Assembly: GCF_009834915.1 (NCBI RefSeq)
Contig: NZ_WVHS01000001.1
Coordinates: 434,001-498,000 of the forward strand
Direction: 5' to 3'
Length of the DNA stretch: 64,000 nt
From: Hufsiella ginkgonis
GTDB taxonomy: Bacteria; Bacteroidota; Bacteroidia; Sphingobacteriales; Sphingobacteriaceae
Each line of letters opens with the position of its first letter. Within the stretch, counting starts at the first letter, position 1. The position numbers were made by a program, and so were the translations under genes. This document shows positions 1-7,682 of the stretch, in pieces. The notes under the pieces are model-generated. The model had not been told where the DNA came from, ran no database searches, and was given only the letters and a program-made list of their open reading frames with translations.

Positions 1-278
1 CCCCAAGTAGCAAGATTGTTTTCTGCCCACACCCGCCTTTGCTGCCCCTATCTGCCAGCCAGGTATTAAAACACTACTTCCCGAACGCAATCAGTTATGA
101 GTTAAGCAGCTTGTTCTTATTGGTCTGCCGAATCGTCTTAAAAACTTAAGATCTCGTTTTAAAAGCATAAGCAATTGCTTATCAAAGCTGGAGATCATCT
201 TGTCGGTGGTGGTTTTTTGCGGCTGCCACTCTCACACAATATCCGGCTGCGTTTGTTACATCTGCGCATAGCACAGAT

Positions 279-599
279 ATGATAACCCGCACATGGCATG
301 GCAGAACCCGTTTGGAAGATGCCGATAAGTACCTCAGGATCTTACTCGATGAAGGCACTAAGGAATACCTGGAAACTCCCGGAAATTTGTCCGTAAAGGT
401 TTGGCGGCGGACAGACGCAGACTGTTGTCATTTCTGGACCCTAACGGAATGGACTGATATAAACGCTGTAAAGACCTTCGCGGGAGAAGACCACGAAAAG
501 GCAAAGTACTATCCGCAAGACAAGGACATCCTGCTGGAGTTCGAAGAGCATGTGAGCCACTTTGAAACCTTTGTGGTCCGGCAAGGTAATAGCCTATGA
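279..599 (+). CDS. small antibiotic-biosynthesis-monooxygenase-like (ABM fold) protein
   Basis: This is a 106-residue cytosolic protein with no signal peptide. The pattern of a short N-terminal strand (TRTWHGRT), a DADKYLRIL helix, a strand with VKVWRRTDADCCHFW and a WTDINAVKTFAGED segment resembles the dimeric ferredoxin-like ABM/DUF4286-type fold. Family members include small monooxygenases and stress proteins, but no substrate can be assigned from sequence. Its stop overlaps the start of the DUF421 gene by four bases (ATGA), so the two are translationally coupled. The ATG at 279 is the first in frame and keeps the first strand. The fold call is from pattern only. Confidence 0.65.
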   Translation: MITRTWHGRTRLEDADKYLRILLDEGTKEYLETPGNLSVKVWRRTDADCCHFWTLTEWTDINAVKTFAGEDHEKAKYYPQDKDILLEFEEHVSHFETFVVRQGNSL

Positions 600-1309
600 A
601 AGACATAAAAGTATTCGATTTCCACCGTATTTTTCTTGGCGACGGACCACCCCTCTTCCTGTTAGAGATCGTATTCCGAACGGCGATCATGTACGCTTAC
701 ACCATCATGCTGCTGAGGTTTCTCGGTAAACGGGGAATAGGGCAGCTATCCACTTTAGAGGTGGCGATTATTATCAGTTTTGGGTCAGCCGTAGGAGACC
801 CTATGATGGGCGCGGATATACCGATCCTTTACGGCATCGTGGCGGTAACCACCGTAGCGTTCCTGCAGGTTGGGATGGAACGGGTGATCAATAGCAACAA
901 AAAGATCGAGTTAGTGATGGAAGGCAAGGCCGATTGCCTCGTAGACGATGGGGTAATAGCTGTTGACCAACTAAAACAAAACAACCTGTCGCAGGAAGAT
1001 TTGTTCCGATCCCTGAGAAGCAGCCAGGTACAGCACCTGGGCGAAGTAAAAAAATCATTTTTCGAAACTTCGGGAAACATATCAGTATTATTCCATTCAC
1101 CCAGGGAGATCAAGCCAGGCCTTTCAGTATTACCTATGGAACTATGGCCTGATTCTGCTATTCTAACTGTCCCCGATTCAATCACCGATGAAGGATTGTA
1201 TAGCTGCACCAATTGCGGCTTTACCGTACAACTGGCGGCCGGTCAGCCATCCGGTCACTGCAAGCGCTGTGGGTGCGGTAACTGGACGGCAGCAACGACA
1301 ACTAACTAA
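596..1309 (+). CDS. DUF421 (YetF-type) membrane protein with C-terminal zinc-ribbon-like tail
   Basis: This 237-residue protein has about three hydrophobic N-terminal segments (roughly residues 20-40, 48-70 and 75-95). A soluble domain with the DUF421 signatures follows: the LRFLGKRGIGQLSTLE block after the first membrane segment, and the central QNNLSQEDLFRSLR block. Members are inner-membrane proteins of unclear function, linked to stress and spore functions in Bacillus. The last 36 residues hold cysteines at about 204, 207, 222, 225 and 227 in a CxxC...CxxCxC layout, suggesting a bound zinc. It overlaps the upstream gene by four bases. Family assignment is firm; function is unknown. Confidence 0.85.
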   Translation: MKDIKVFDFHRIFLGDGPPLFLLEIVFRTAIMYAYTIMLLRFLGKRGIGQLSTLEVAIIISFGSAVGDPMMGADIPILYGIVAVTTVAFLQVGMERVINSNKKIELVMEGKADCLVDDGVIAVDQLKQNNLSQEDLFRSLRSSQVQHLGEVKKSFFETSGNISVLFHSPREIKPGLSVLPMELWPDSAILTVPDSITDEGLYSCTNCGFTVQLAAGQPSGHCKRCGCGNWTAATTTN

Positions 1310-2195
1310 GCGACTATACCGACGACCTCCTTGGCTAGCCGAAAGCTATAGAGATATTCAGTTTTCAGGGGCCTGGATTTGGATTATACTTTAGCAATGT
1401 TCATTAAAAACACGGGGAAAGATCGCGGCAGACAGTAAACCTGAAGGCAATTACGTTGGCCATTTTAGCGCTTTCCCTTTCTCAATAAAACTTTATCTAT
1501 TTCATAGCCGTGTTTATTTGCATAATCACGATAAGACGCTCTTGGGAAGCAAGACTATTTCCCTTATCTACCTGCTCTTTGATAGATTGTGCTACTCCCT
1601 TAACCGTACCAGTCTAAAGTAAAGGACCGGGCGTTATTTGCATCGATTTAGTCCATTCGTCGGGTGTCATATCACCCAGGGAACTATGTGGCCTGAAGGC
1701 GTTATAATCTGCCCGCCGCCGCTCGATCTTTTCTCTTGCGTCATCTACATTATCTACAGCCAGGTGTTCCAAGAATGCTTTTACCACCTTAGCATGCATG
1801 CTAACCCTTCGAAGAAATAGCCTAAGGCGAAATTGGGGTCGAGGCAGGTCGATTAATGCTGGCAAGGCAGGGGCTAAAAGGCCGTTTTTGACACAAAAAA
1901 AGCGGGACAAGACCTTAATTTTAAGGTGATGTCTCCGACGGGAATCCCCGTTTATTTGTAATTAGCTTACTGTCAATTTATTATTAGCACTGTTCTGAGT
2001 GACTCACCGGTTGACCCACTGGAATCCGCAAATGGTTTTGGTGTAAATTGTTAGGTTAAAGATGAAATAAAATGGGGTGAAATGCAAGCGATTTTTGAGG
2101 GAATTTGATACGTTTTGTTCAATAAATTGGCGTGTTCACGGAAGCGGGAGCAGTGGGAAAAAATGAACGGAGCCACTTTTGACATCACCCTTTTC
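1310..2195. other. long intergenic stretch with only an IS remnant
   Basis: Nearly 0.9 kb separates the DUF421 gene from the HTH gene promoter. Apart from the IS3-type remnant annotated separately I find no convincing coding region, RNA gene or terminal inverted repeats here. The stretch probably represents insertion-sequence decay. Confidence 0.5.
1614..1800 (-). pseudogene. remnant of an IS3-family transposase (OrfB C-terminus)
   Basis: Read on the minus strand this ends in DAREKIERRRADYNAFRPHS followed by SLGDMTPDEW, the characteristic C-terminal end of the IS3/IS2-type DDE integrase core. The last acidic catalytic region and everything upstream are missing, and the N-terminal part of the reading frame no longer resembles a transposase. 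No terminal inverted repeat or target-site duplication was recognised. It is a dead fragment marking an old insertion at the left edge of the accessory region. Confidence 0.8.
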
Positions 2196-2238
2196 TTAAA
2201 TATCCTCGATTCGCGATTTGCGAATCGAGGATATTTAA
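2196..2238. promoter_or_regulatory. 19-bp perfect palindrome overlapping the promoter of the HTH gene
   Basis: The arms at 2196-2214 and 2220-2238 are perfectly complementary (left arm TTAAATATCCTCGATTCGC) around a 5-nt GATTT centre. The right arm begins inside a TTG (2218-2220), which lies 20 nt before a TACCTTTG box at 2241-2248; this matches the Bacteroidota -33 TTG / -7 TAnnTTTG arrangement. The palindrome therefore covers the -33 element of the promoter for the gene at 2273, the expected place for an autorepressor operator. The binding protein is inferred to be the HTH product. Confidence 0.7.
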
Positions 2239-2240
2239 AT

Positions 2241-2248
2241 TACCTTTG
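2241..2248 (+). promoter_or_regulatory. Bacteroidota -7 promoter box TACCTTTG
   Basis: The TAnnTTTG element fits the primary-sigma consensus of Bacteroidota and has a TTG 20 nt upstream. It would start transcription about 15-20 nt before the ATG at 2273. Confidence 0.6.
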
Positions 2249-2272
2249 ATTACCAAATAGTAATATCCAGCC

Positions 2273-2793
2273 ATGAAAAATCATAACGGCATGCGTCCCC
2301 ACGATATCGTTGTTCTCCTTAAGATCATTTCTTTGGGAGATAACTGGCTGAATAAAGACCTGGCTGAAAGCCTATTTATAAGCACTTCAGAAATCAGTGA
2401 GTCCCTCAATCGCTCCAGGATAGCAAAGTTGATCAGCCCTGACAAGAAGAAAGTGTTCAGATCGGCACTTATGCGCTTTATTGAAAACGGGTTGAGCTTT
2501 GTATTCCCGTTGATCCCGGAGCCATGGCAAGGGGGATTCCAACTGCCCATTCTGCACCAATTATGAAAGATTTCATTATGTCCAATGAAGTCTATGTATG
2601 GCCCTCTCCAGACGGCAAGGCCAGGGGACAGGCAATTATACCACTTTACCCCAACCAGGTATTTGCAGTAAAGCAGGACGAGACCTTATATAATTTGCTT
2701 TCGTTGATCGACACCATCCGTGTAGGAAAGGTTCGTGAAAGTGAGAAAGCGGTGCAGTTGATGAAAGAGATATTATCCGGTGAATATACATGA
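2273..2793 (+). pseudogene. HTH antitoxin-like regulator split by a frameshift
   Basis: The first part (2273 to about 2530) encodes an HTH protein beginning with PHDIVVLLKIISLGDNWLNK and DLAESLFISTSEISESLNRS, a winged-helix type seen next to AbiEii-like nucleotidyltransferases. The second part is read in the -1 frame from about 2524 (RGIPTAHSAPIMKDF ... LMKEILSGEYT) and is the expected continuation of the same family, giving about 170 residues in total. The switch falls near a run of five G at about 2531-2535. It is either an indel mutation, a sequencing error or a -1 recoding site. The end overlaps the downstream gene by 14 nt, as in an operon. Confidence 0.75.
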
Positions 2794-3475
2794 GAATATC
2801 CTCCGGATCAAAGCCGTTAGCCAGGTGCTTTCCGAACTGAACGAAGAATTTGTTTTCGTAGGAGGTGCAACAGTATCTTTATATGCATCTAACCCTGAAC
2901 TGGCAACAGAAGTCCGTCCTACAGACGATGTAGACGTGATTGTAGAGCTGGCTTCTTATAGCGGTTACTCGAAACTGGATGAACGATTACGGAGCGTCGG
3001 TTTTCAAAACGACATAGAATCGGGAGTGATATGCCGGTACCGTATACAGCGGATCATCGTCGATATAATGCCCACTCATCCTGAATCAATTGGTTTTAGC
3101 AACCAGTGGTACCCGGATGGATTTGCAAATGCCGTCACCTGTCGTCTCGACGATCAAACATCGGTCAGGATATTCTCTCTCCCATACTTTGTAGCTTCCA
3201 AATAGGCTGCTTTTAAAGGGCGCGGTAAAGGGGACTACCGAACAAGTAATGATTTTGAAGACCTGGTATACATATTAGAGAATGTTGATGACTTTGAAGG
3301 TCAATTTGCCAATGCACCCGAAGAGGTGAGGCAATATCTTGTCGACGAACTAGGCAATATTATAGAAACTGATTCTTTCGAAGAAGGGCTGTATGCACAC
3401 TTGACAGGAGGGTACGGTGGAGTAGATGCCGATTATGTGAAGCGGAGGTTGATGATGGCGTTGAATCTGAATTAA
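2780..3475 (+). pseudogene. AbiEii-like nucleotidyltransferase interrupted by an in-frame TAG
   Basis: The N-terminal 141 residues contain the nucleotidyltransferase core (FVFVGGATVSLY, then RPTDDVDVIVE with the metal-binding aspartates). An amber codon at 3203-3205 follows YFVASK. Reading straight through it, the same frame continues with AAFKGRGKGDYRTSNDFEDL to a TAA at 3473-3475, about 230 codons in all and the usual family length. In relatives the stop position is a hydrophobic residue such as leucine, so a single TTG-to-TAG change explains it. The gene is coupled to the HTH gene as in toxin-antitoxin or phage-defence pairs. It is probably inactive unless the stop is suppressed. Confidence 0.8.
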
Positions 3476-3491
3476 ATAGGTAATTACAGAA

Positions 3492-3536
3492 TTCAAATTT
3501 GCGGCAATAAACAGCATCTGTTGCCGCAAATTTGAA
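3492..3536. terminator. 16-bp perfect hairpin after the HTH/nucleotidyltransferase module
   Basis: The arms 3492-3507 (TTCAAATTTGCGGCAA) and 3521-3536 are perfectly complementary around a 13-nt loop. The hairpin starts 17 nt after the nucleotidyltransferase stop. It lacks a clear T-run, so a terminator is likely but not certain; a repeat or boundary sequence is the alternative. Confidence 0.5.
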
Positions 3537-3661
3537 CTTCTCATCGCGGCTATTTCCGTCAAATAAACCCGGTATCTGAAGAAGAATGCTTCCAGATTGG
3601 CAATATCATAACATTTTCAGCCCAAGCAACGTTTTCTAAAACAGGTCTCTTTCAGCTGCTT

Positions 3662-4414
3662 ATGAAAACAACCTATTTTAAACACCGCCGCCGATTCGAT
3701 TTCAAGCCACATGATTTTGAAGTAGGCAACCTTCTGGGCGTCCAGCCTGGCTACGAAGACAATCACTTCCTTTTAAAGATCCTCAAGCTTCCCGAAGATC
3801 AGCTAAGCCAGTTTTACAACTATCACCTGGAGCATTTCCTGCAACAAAATCCCGGCATGGAGCGAGAGTTCTTCGCCCACGTATGGCGCATCGTAAAGAA
3901 GCGGATCGAACATTTCGAAAGCAAGGATCCGTTTTCTTCCAGCCATTCTGATTATGTAAAGCACATCGAGAAGCTTTCGGCTTTTAGCAATCATCTGGCG
4001 ACGCTCGATCAATGGAAGGTACATTTCCCAATCGAATCAATCGTCAAGGAGAAGAACCAGGAAATTGACCGGCTCACGGAAAAGATCGCCGGTCTTGAAA
4101 AGAAGCTCGAGAAGCTGCAGCTATTTGACACCATTGAAAAGATCACAATTCCGGATGGCAGCTTGCCTACTGCGATAGATATTTTTAGGCAGCTACAGGA
4201 GACGACAGTAACCGGTAGTAAAAAGCTGTTCAGCTCGCAGACGCAAAGCCCCTGGTATAAATTACTCGCGAAATATTTTAATCACGGAGAGAAAGAAATC
4301 CCGATTGATACCGCCCGAAATTACTTCCCTGCGCAGAAGAAAACCAAGCTAATTAAAGGTTCCGATGTTCAGGAGGCGGATAAACTCTTCCTGGTTGTCC
4401 GAAAGAACACCTAA
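3662..4414 (+). CDS. hypothetical protein of a mobilisable element, coiled coil
   Basis: This is a 250-residue soluble protein without a recognised domain. It has no signal peptide and a basic N-terminus. A lysine/glutamate-rich coiled coil spans roughly residues 125-155 (EKNQEIDRLTEKIAGLEKKL). Genes of this size and character sit at the left end of Bacteroidota mobilisation modules, and here it precedes two small DNA-binding-type genes, the candidate oriT and the relaxase on the same strand. No enzymatic motif is visible and function is not assigned. Confidence 0.7.
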   Translation: MKTTYFKHRRRFDFKPHDFEVGNLLGVQPGYEDNHFLLKILKLPEDQLSQFYNYHLEHFLQQNPGMEREFFAHVWRIVKKRIEHFESKDPFSSSHSDYVKHIEKLSAFSNHLATLDQWKVHFPIESIVKEKNQEIDRLTEKIAGLEKKLEKLQLFDTIEKITIPDGSLPTAIDIFRQLQETTVTGSKKLFSSQTQSPWYKLLAKYFNHGEKEIPIDTARNYFPAQKKTKLIKGSDVQEADKLFLVVRKNT

Positions 4415-4521
4415 CAACTGCCCGTTCGCTAAGCGCACATGACCAAACGCCACCAATGGTCATTCATTCAACCCTGTCCGTTCCCACATTTGCTCCTGTC
4501 ATTACCAAAAAACAGGAAACC

Positions 4522-4788
4522 ATGAACGTAGAATTCATCACCAGGGAAGATCTGCTACAATTCAAGACCGAATTAGTGCAGGAGTTAAAACAAGTAATCA
4601 ACCCACCGACAGCGCAAGGCAGGCAATGGCTTAAAAGCGCCGAAGTCCGTAAGCTATTAAATATTTCGCCAGGTACATTGCAAAACCTGCGCATCAATGG
4701 TACGCTTCGCTATTCGAAGGTTGGCGGCATCATGTATTACAACACGAAGGACATCACCAAACTCCTCGAAGGCCATGGAAAAGTATAA
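4522..4788 (+). CDS. helix-turn-helix (MerR/excisionase-like) DNA-binding protein
   Basis: From the ATG at 4522 (preceded by AGGAAACC) this is an 88-residue protein. After an N-terminal helix (REDLLQFKTELVQELKQVI) it carries a winged-helix HTH_17-type domain: QWLKSAEVRKLLNISPGTL followed by RINGTLRYSKVGGIMYY. This is the standard small HTH protein of Bacteroidota mobile elements, often involved in excision or transfer control. An in-frame ATG at 4456 would add 22 residues that do not resemble the family, so the later start was chosen. Its end overlaps the next gene by 14 nt. Confidence 0.85.
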   Translation: MNVEFITREDLLQFKTELVQELKQVINPPTAQGRQWLKSAEVRKLLNISPGTLQNLRINGTLRYSKVGGIMYYNTKDITKLLEGHGKV

Positions 4789-5065
4789 CCTCATACTCGG
4801 CTTCCTGGACAAAGTAGTTCACGACAGCCGCCTGATGCCGACCCACGTAAGCTTGTATACCACCCTGCTTTTCCAGTGGAAGGAGAGCCGGTTCAGTGTT
4901 CCCTTCCGGGTCACACGCAGGGAGCTGATGCAGCTGAGTAAGATCGCGTCGACTTCTACCTATCATAAATGCCTGAAGGAGCTGATCGCCTGTGGGTATA
5001 TCCGGTACGAGCCATCTTATCACCCTCAGCAGGCTAGCCAGGTACTGCTTCTAACAGACGAATGA
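4775..5065 (+). CDS. small winged-helix-like protein of the mobile element
   Basis: This is a 96-residue protein starting at MEKYNLILGF inside the end of the preceding gene. The middle (RVTRRELMQLSKIASTSTYH followed by KCLKELIACGYIRYEPSYHP) looks like a replication-initiator or DnaD-type winged helix: a helix that recognises a state, then a wing ending in a tyrosine-rich strand. Overlap with the preceding HTH gene implies co-translation. It probably acts as a DNA-binding accessory factor for the mobilisation module, but this is inference from shape and context. Confidence 0.7.
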   Translation: MEKYNLILGFLDKVVHDSRLMPTHVSLYTTLLFQWKESRFSVPFRVTRRELMQLSKIASTSTYHKCLKELIACGYIRYEPSYHPQQASQVLLLTDE

Positions 5066-5148
5066 CGCCCGGAATTAAGCGGCATTTTAACATCTGATTA
5101 ACCACTAAAGAAGCGTCCGATCACCTCCGTGAACCTATGAAACTGTAA

Positions 5149-5225
5149 GGGAGCAAGTTTGTGTTTTTGTTCCACAAAAACTCTCCCGGGACTCCGTTCC
5201 CGGGACCAACTTGCCTTTCGCTCCC
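5149..5225 (+). other. candidate origin of transfer (oriT): nested inverted repeats before mobC
   Basis: Four inverted repeats are nested between the accessory gene and the MobC gene. The outer arms are GGGAGC (5149-5154)/GCTCCC (5220-5225) and GCAAGTT (5153-5159)/AACTTGC (5208-5214). The inner arms are GTTTTTGT (5163-5170)/ACAAAAAC (5174-5181) and a pair of TCCCGGGA palindromes (5184-5191, 5198-5205). A structured, non-coding 80-bp stretch directly upstream of mobC and the relaxase is the usual place for oriT. The nic site cannot be read from sequence alone. Confidence 0.6.
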
Positions 5226-5267
5226 GGTGGTCGCAAAAGGACGATACTGAAACGATACCTGATAGCT

Positions 5268-5654
5268 ATGGAAACCGAAAAGAAAGATAGTACGAAGCGA
5301 CGAAAAGGCGGCAGACCACCTAAACGAATTAAGCGAAATAGGGATCTCCGGGTAAGGGTAACCGATACGGAACGATTCCTGATCGCAGCTAAGGCAAAGC
5401 AAGCCGGTGTACGAATCAGCGAGTATGTGAGGCAGGCTGCCAAGCGGGCGAAGGTCGTTCCCCGGCATTCCCGTGAGGATCTCAAAATACATCATACCCT
5501 CGCCGGAATAGCTAACAACCTGAACCAGATAACGAAGCTGGCTCACGAAGAAGGCCTATTCACTGTACAGAAGCGCTGCCGTGAGATTTTGGCAGAAGTT
5601 GACAAATCAATTAAAGACCTCAACGACAATGATCGGGAAAGTGATGACAGGTAA
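5268..5654 (+). CDS. MobC-like mobilisation accessory protein
   Basis: Started at METEKKDSTKRRKGG (5268), this is a 128-residue, strongly basic protein. An Arg/Lys-rich N-terminus precedes a ribbon-helix-helix-like segment (RDLRVRVTDTERFLIAAKAK, then QAGVRISEYVRQAA), and a helical tail contains IANNLNQITKLAHEEGL, the hallmark of bacterial MobC/plasmid mobilisation relaxosome proteins. It would bind the oriT hairpins just upstream and help the relaxase nick. It overlaps the relaxase gene by 26 nt, indicating coupled translation. An upstream in-frame ATG at 5211 lies inside the oriT arms and was rejected. Confidence 0.9.
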   Translation: METEKKDSTKRRKGGRPPKRIKRNRDLRVRVTDTERFLIAAKAKQAGVRISEYVRQAAKRAKVVPRHSREDLKIHHTLAGIANNLNQITKLAHEEGLFTVQKRCREILAEVDKSIKDLNDNDRESDDR

Positions 5655-6570
5655 GAGTTTCGGCGGATGCGTGCGCTATAACCTCGAAAGGCCGGAGGCA
5701 ACCATCCTTCACGCGGAGGGGTTACGCGCGGGTGACACTCATCACATCATCGACGATTTTAACCTGCAACGGAAAATGAATCCCGAGTTAGGCAAGGGCG
5801 TGGGCCACATCGTACTCAGCTGGAGCAAACACGACGTAGGCAAATTAACAGCCGAGATCATGGCCGAGCAGGCAAAAGAATACCTGCAAAAAATGAAGAT
5901 TACCAATACGCAGTTCCTGGTCATCCAGCATACCGACCGCGAGCACCCGCATCTCCACATCGTGTACAACCGGGTGGACAATAACGCCAAAACTATATCC
6001 GACCAGTACCAGCGGAAGCGGAACGCCGAGGTATGCAAGCAGCTCACCCGCAAGCATGGCTATTACATGGCAGCCGGGAAGGTAGAGGTAAAACAGGAGC
6101 GCTTAACCGGTGCCGACAAAATTAAATACCAGATCTATCACGCGCTTAGCAAGGCTGCCGCCAATGCGACCAGCTGGAAACAACTGGAGAGTTTATTAAA
6201 GCAGCAGGGCATAGGTATTCAATATAAATATCGGAGGGGAACCAATGAGGTACAGGGTATTTCTTTCAGCGAGAACGGTACGCAGTTTAAAGGGTCGGAG
6301 ATCGACCGGGGAATGAGTTTTCAAAGGCTGCACCACCGGCTCGAACAGAATTGGGACAAGGAATTAGATCGCCGCCTTTTCCCCCAGGTAAGCTCTCACA
6401 CTGAAGAATACGAGGAAACGGAATTTAAATGGCTCGGATCGGCATCAAAGTCGCGCGAGCCGGATCTATTGTCCGAAATGCTGAAAACCCAGGGATCTAA
6501 TGAACCGCCGCCACCAGAGTTAATAAAGCGCAAGAAAAAAAGAAAGTATTCACAAGGACTAAGTAGATAA
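5629..6570 (+). CDS. relaxase / mobilisation nuclease
   Basis: The 313-residue protein starts at MIGKVMTGKSFGGCVRYNLE, the usual opening of Bacteroidota relaxases, with candidate catalytic tyrosine near residue 17. The metal-binding histidine motif HTDREHPHLHIVYNRVDNN lies around residues 101-120, matching the HxDxxHxH-type relaxase fold. The C-terminus is a lysine-rich tail (KRKKKRKYS). It would nick oriT and lead the strand during conjugal mobilisation by a co-resident conjugative element. It overlaps mobC and is followed after 2 nt by a membrane accessory gene. No integrase or coupling protein is in this window. Confidence 0.92.
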   Translation: MIGKVMTGKSFGGCVRYNLERPEATILHAEGLRAGDTHHIIDDFNLQRKMNPELGKGVGHIVLSWSKHDVGKLTAEIMAEQAKEYLQKMKITNTQFLVIQHTDREHPHLHIVYNRVDNNAKTISDQYQRKRNAEVCKQLTRKHGYYMAAGKVEVKQERLTGADKIKYQIYHALSKAAANATSWKQLESLLKQQGIGIQYKYRRGTNEVQGISFSENGTQFKGSEIDRGMSFQRLHHRLEQNWDKELDRRLFPQVSSHTEEYEETEFKWLGSASKSREPDLLSEMLKTQGSNEPPPPELIKRKKKRKYSQGLSR

Positions 6571-6572
6571 CC

Positions 6573-7178
6573 ATGAAAACGAACCCACAACAGAAACTGG
6601 ACGAGTTAGAAAACGTCGTTCATCAAACCGTAGTTAAGCTCACCGAGCTGGAAGGCCGGAAGATTGAGCTGCCCGAAATTCTCATTCCGGATTATACGGA
6701 GCAATTCAAGGAGTTGAAGAATATAACTACCCAAAATAACCTGGCATATCATGCAACGCAAATACAGGCGCAAATCCTGGAATTGAAAAAGCAGGCGGCA
6801 TCCCTGCCGAAGGTGATCCCGGTTAGGCACCACCATCATATCGACGATAAATCGAAAGGCTTCCTGATCTCGGCGGCAATTATCCTATTGGTGTGCGCTA
6901 TTTCTGTAGGCGTCGCGGTAGCGATGTGGAAAGAAAACTATCAAATGAACGAGAACTCGGTTAAATTCCGGATGATCCGGCAGACTAAGCCAAGCGTAGC
7001 GTATTGGGCAGACACTACTTATTTCCGAGACCGAGAGTTTATGGATGAGCTAACCAAGAAATTGGAGGCTGAACAGCTGGCAACAGCACAGGCGGAAGCG
7101 GCGGGAAAGCAAAGCGAGGAGGAGTTAAAGGCATCAAAGGAGAAGACCAGGAAACTTAAAGATAAGCTTGTCAAGTGA
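6573..7178 (+). CDS. membrane-anchored coiled-coil accessory protein of the mobilisation module
   Basis: This 201-residue protein starts 2 nt after the relaxase stop. An N-terminal helical region (ELENVVHQTVVKLTELEGRK) precedes a histidine-rich RHHHHID stretch and a single transmembrane helix at about residues 95-117 (FLISAAIILLVCAISVGVAV). A charged coiled coil follows at the C-terminus (EELKASKEKTRKLKDKLVK). Third genes of this layout are common after Bacteroidota relaxases and may dock the relaxosome at the membrane. That role is inferred from context. Confidence 0.75.
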   Translation: MKTNPQQKLDELENVVHQTVVKLTELEGRKIELPEILIPDYTEQFKELKNITTQNNLAYHATQIQAQILELKKQAASLPKVIPVRHHHHIDDKSKGFLISAAIILLVCAISVGVAVAMWKENYQMNENSVKFRMIRQTKPSVAYWADTTYFRDREFMDELTKKLEAEQLATAQAEAAGKQSEEELKASKEKTRKLKDKLVK

Positions 7179-7347
7179 CTATTTCTTTGCCATTTGCCTT
7201 CATTTCCGAATACACGGTATTCGAATGCTTCCAGCGGCATGGGGTAGTCAATATCAGCGGAATCTCCACGTAGTGTGCAGAACGCAATGGAATTCTACTA
7301 GGCGACCTAAAATTTTTCCACATCCGAGCAGGCTTCAAGTTTACCCT

Positions 7348-7383
7348 TATATTTGACAATTCAGTCCAAATAAACTTGTCCAA
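7348..7383 (+). promoter_or_regulatory. promoter and putative operator of the defence operon
   Basis: TATATTTG at 7348-7355 matches the TAnnTTTG -7 box. It is followed by TTGACA-like and repeated GTCCAA half-sites (7364-7369 and 7378-7383) in the short leader before the XRE gene. Repeated half-sites over the transcription start suit autoregulation by the XRE protein. No convincing -33 TTG is present at the right distance. Confidence 0.45.
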
Positions 7384-7682
7384 TAAGTTACGAAACGTTT
7401 GGTGATTATATTAGGAAAGCAAGGGAGAAAAGGGATCTTCCGCTTCGAAAAGTGGCGGCACACCTGGATATCGATACGTCTACCCTCAGTAAGGTAGAAC
7501 GGGGCGACCGCCCAGCTTCACTTAGTTATTTGGAAGCGCTTTCGGATATCCTCAATCTCGATTTGAAAGAGGTGCAAACAAAATTCATTGCAGACGAGAT
7601 AGCAAAAGACTTTGGGGACATGGAACATTTAACAGAGGGATTAAAGGAAGCGGAGAAACAAATTCAGAATAAAAGGAAATAA
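7383..7682 (+). CDS. XRE-family regulator of the defence operon (non-standard start)
   Basis: The frame encodes YETFGDYIRKAREKRDLPLR, KVAAHLDIDTSTLSKVERGD and a helical tail, a complete XRE/HTH_3 domain of the kind that controls restriction-modification operons. The only standard start in frame is GTG at 7452, which would remove the first helix of the HTH. The natural start by homology lies just before YETFGDY, where the sequence has ATA (7383-7385), preceded in frame by a TAA at 7371. So either ATA is used, an ATG has mutated, or the truncated GTG form is made. The stop overlaps the helicase start (TAATG). Confidence 0.7.
   Translation: MSYETFGDYIRKAREKRDLPLRKVAAHLDIDTSTLSKVERGDRPASLSYLEALSDILNLDLKEVQTKFIADEIAKDFGDMEHLTEGLKEAEKQIQNKRK

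Noticed and set aside
1310-2195. complete insertion sequence
   Set aside because: Only the C-terminal end of the transposase is present and no terminal inverted repeats or target duplication were found.
5211-5267. earlier ATG for the mobC-like gene
   Set aside because: It lies inside the outer arm of the candidate oriT, and the added residues do not resemble the family.
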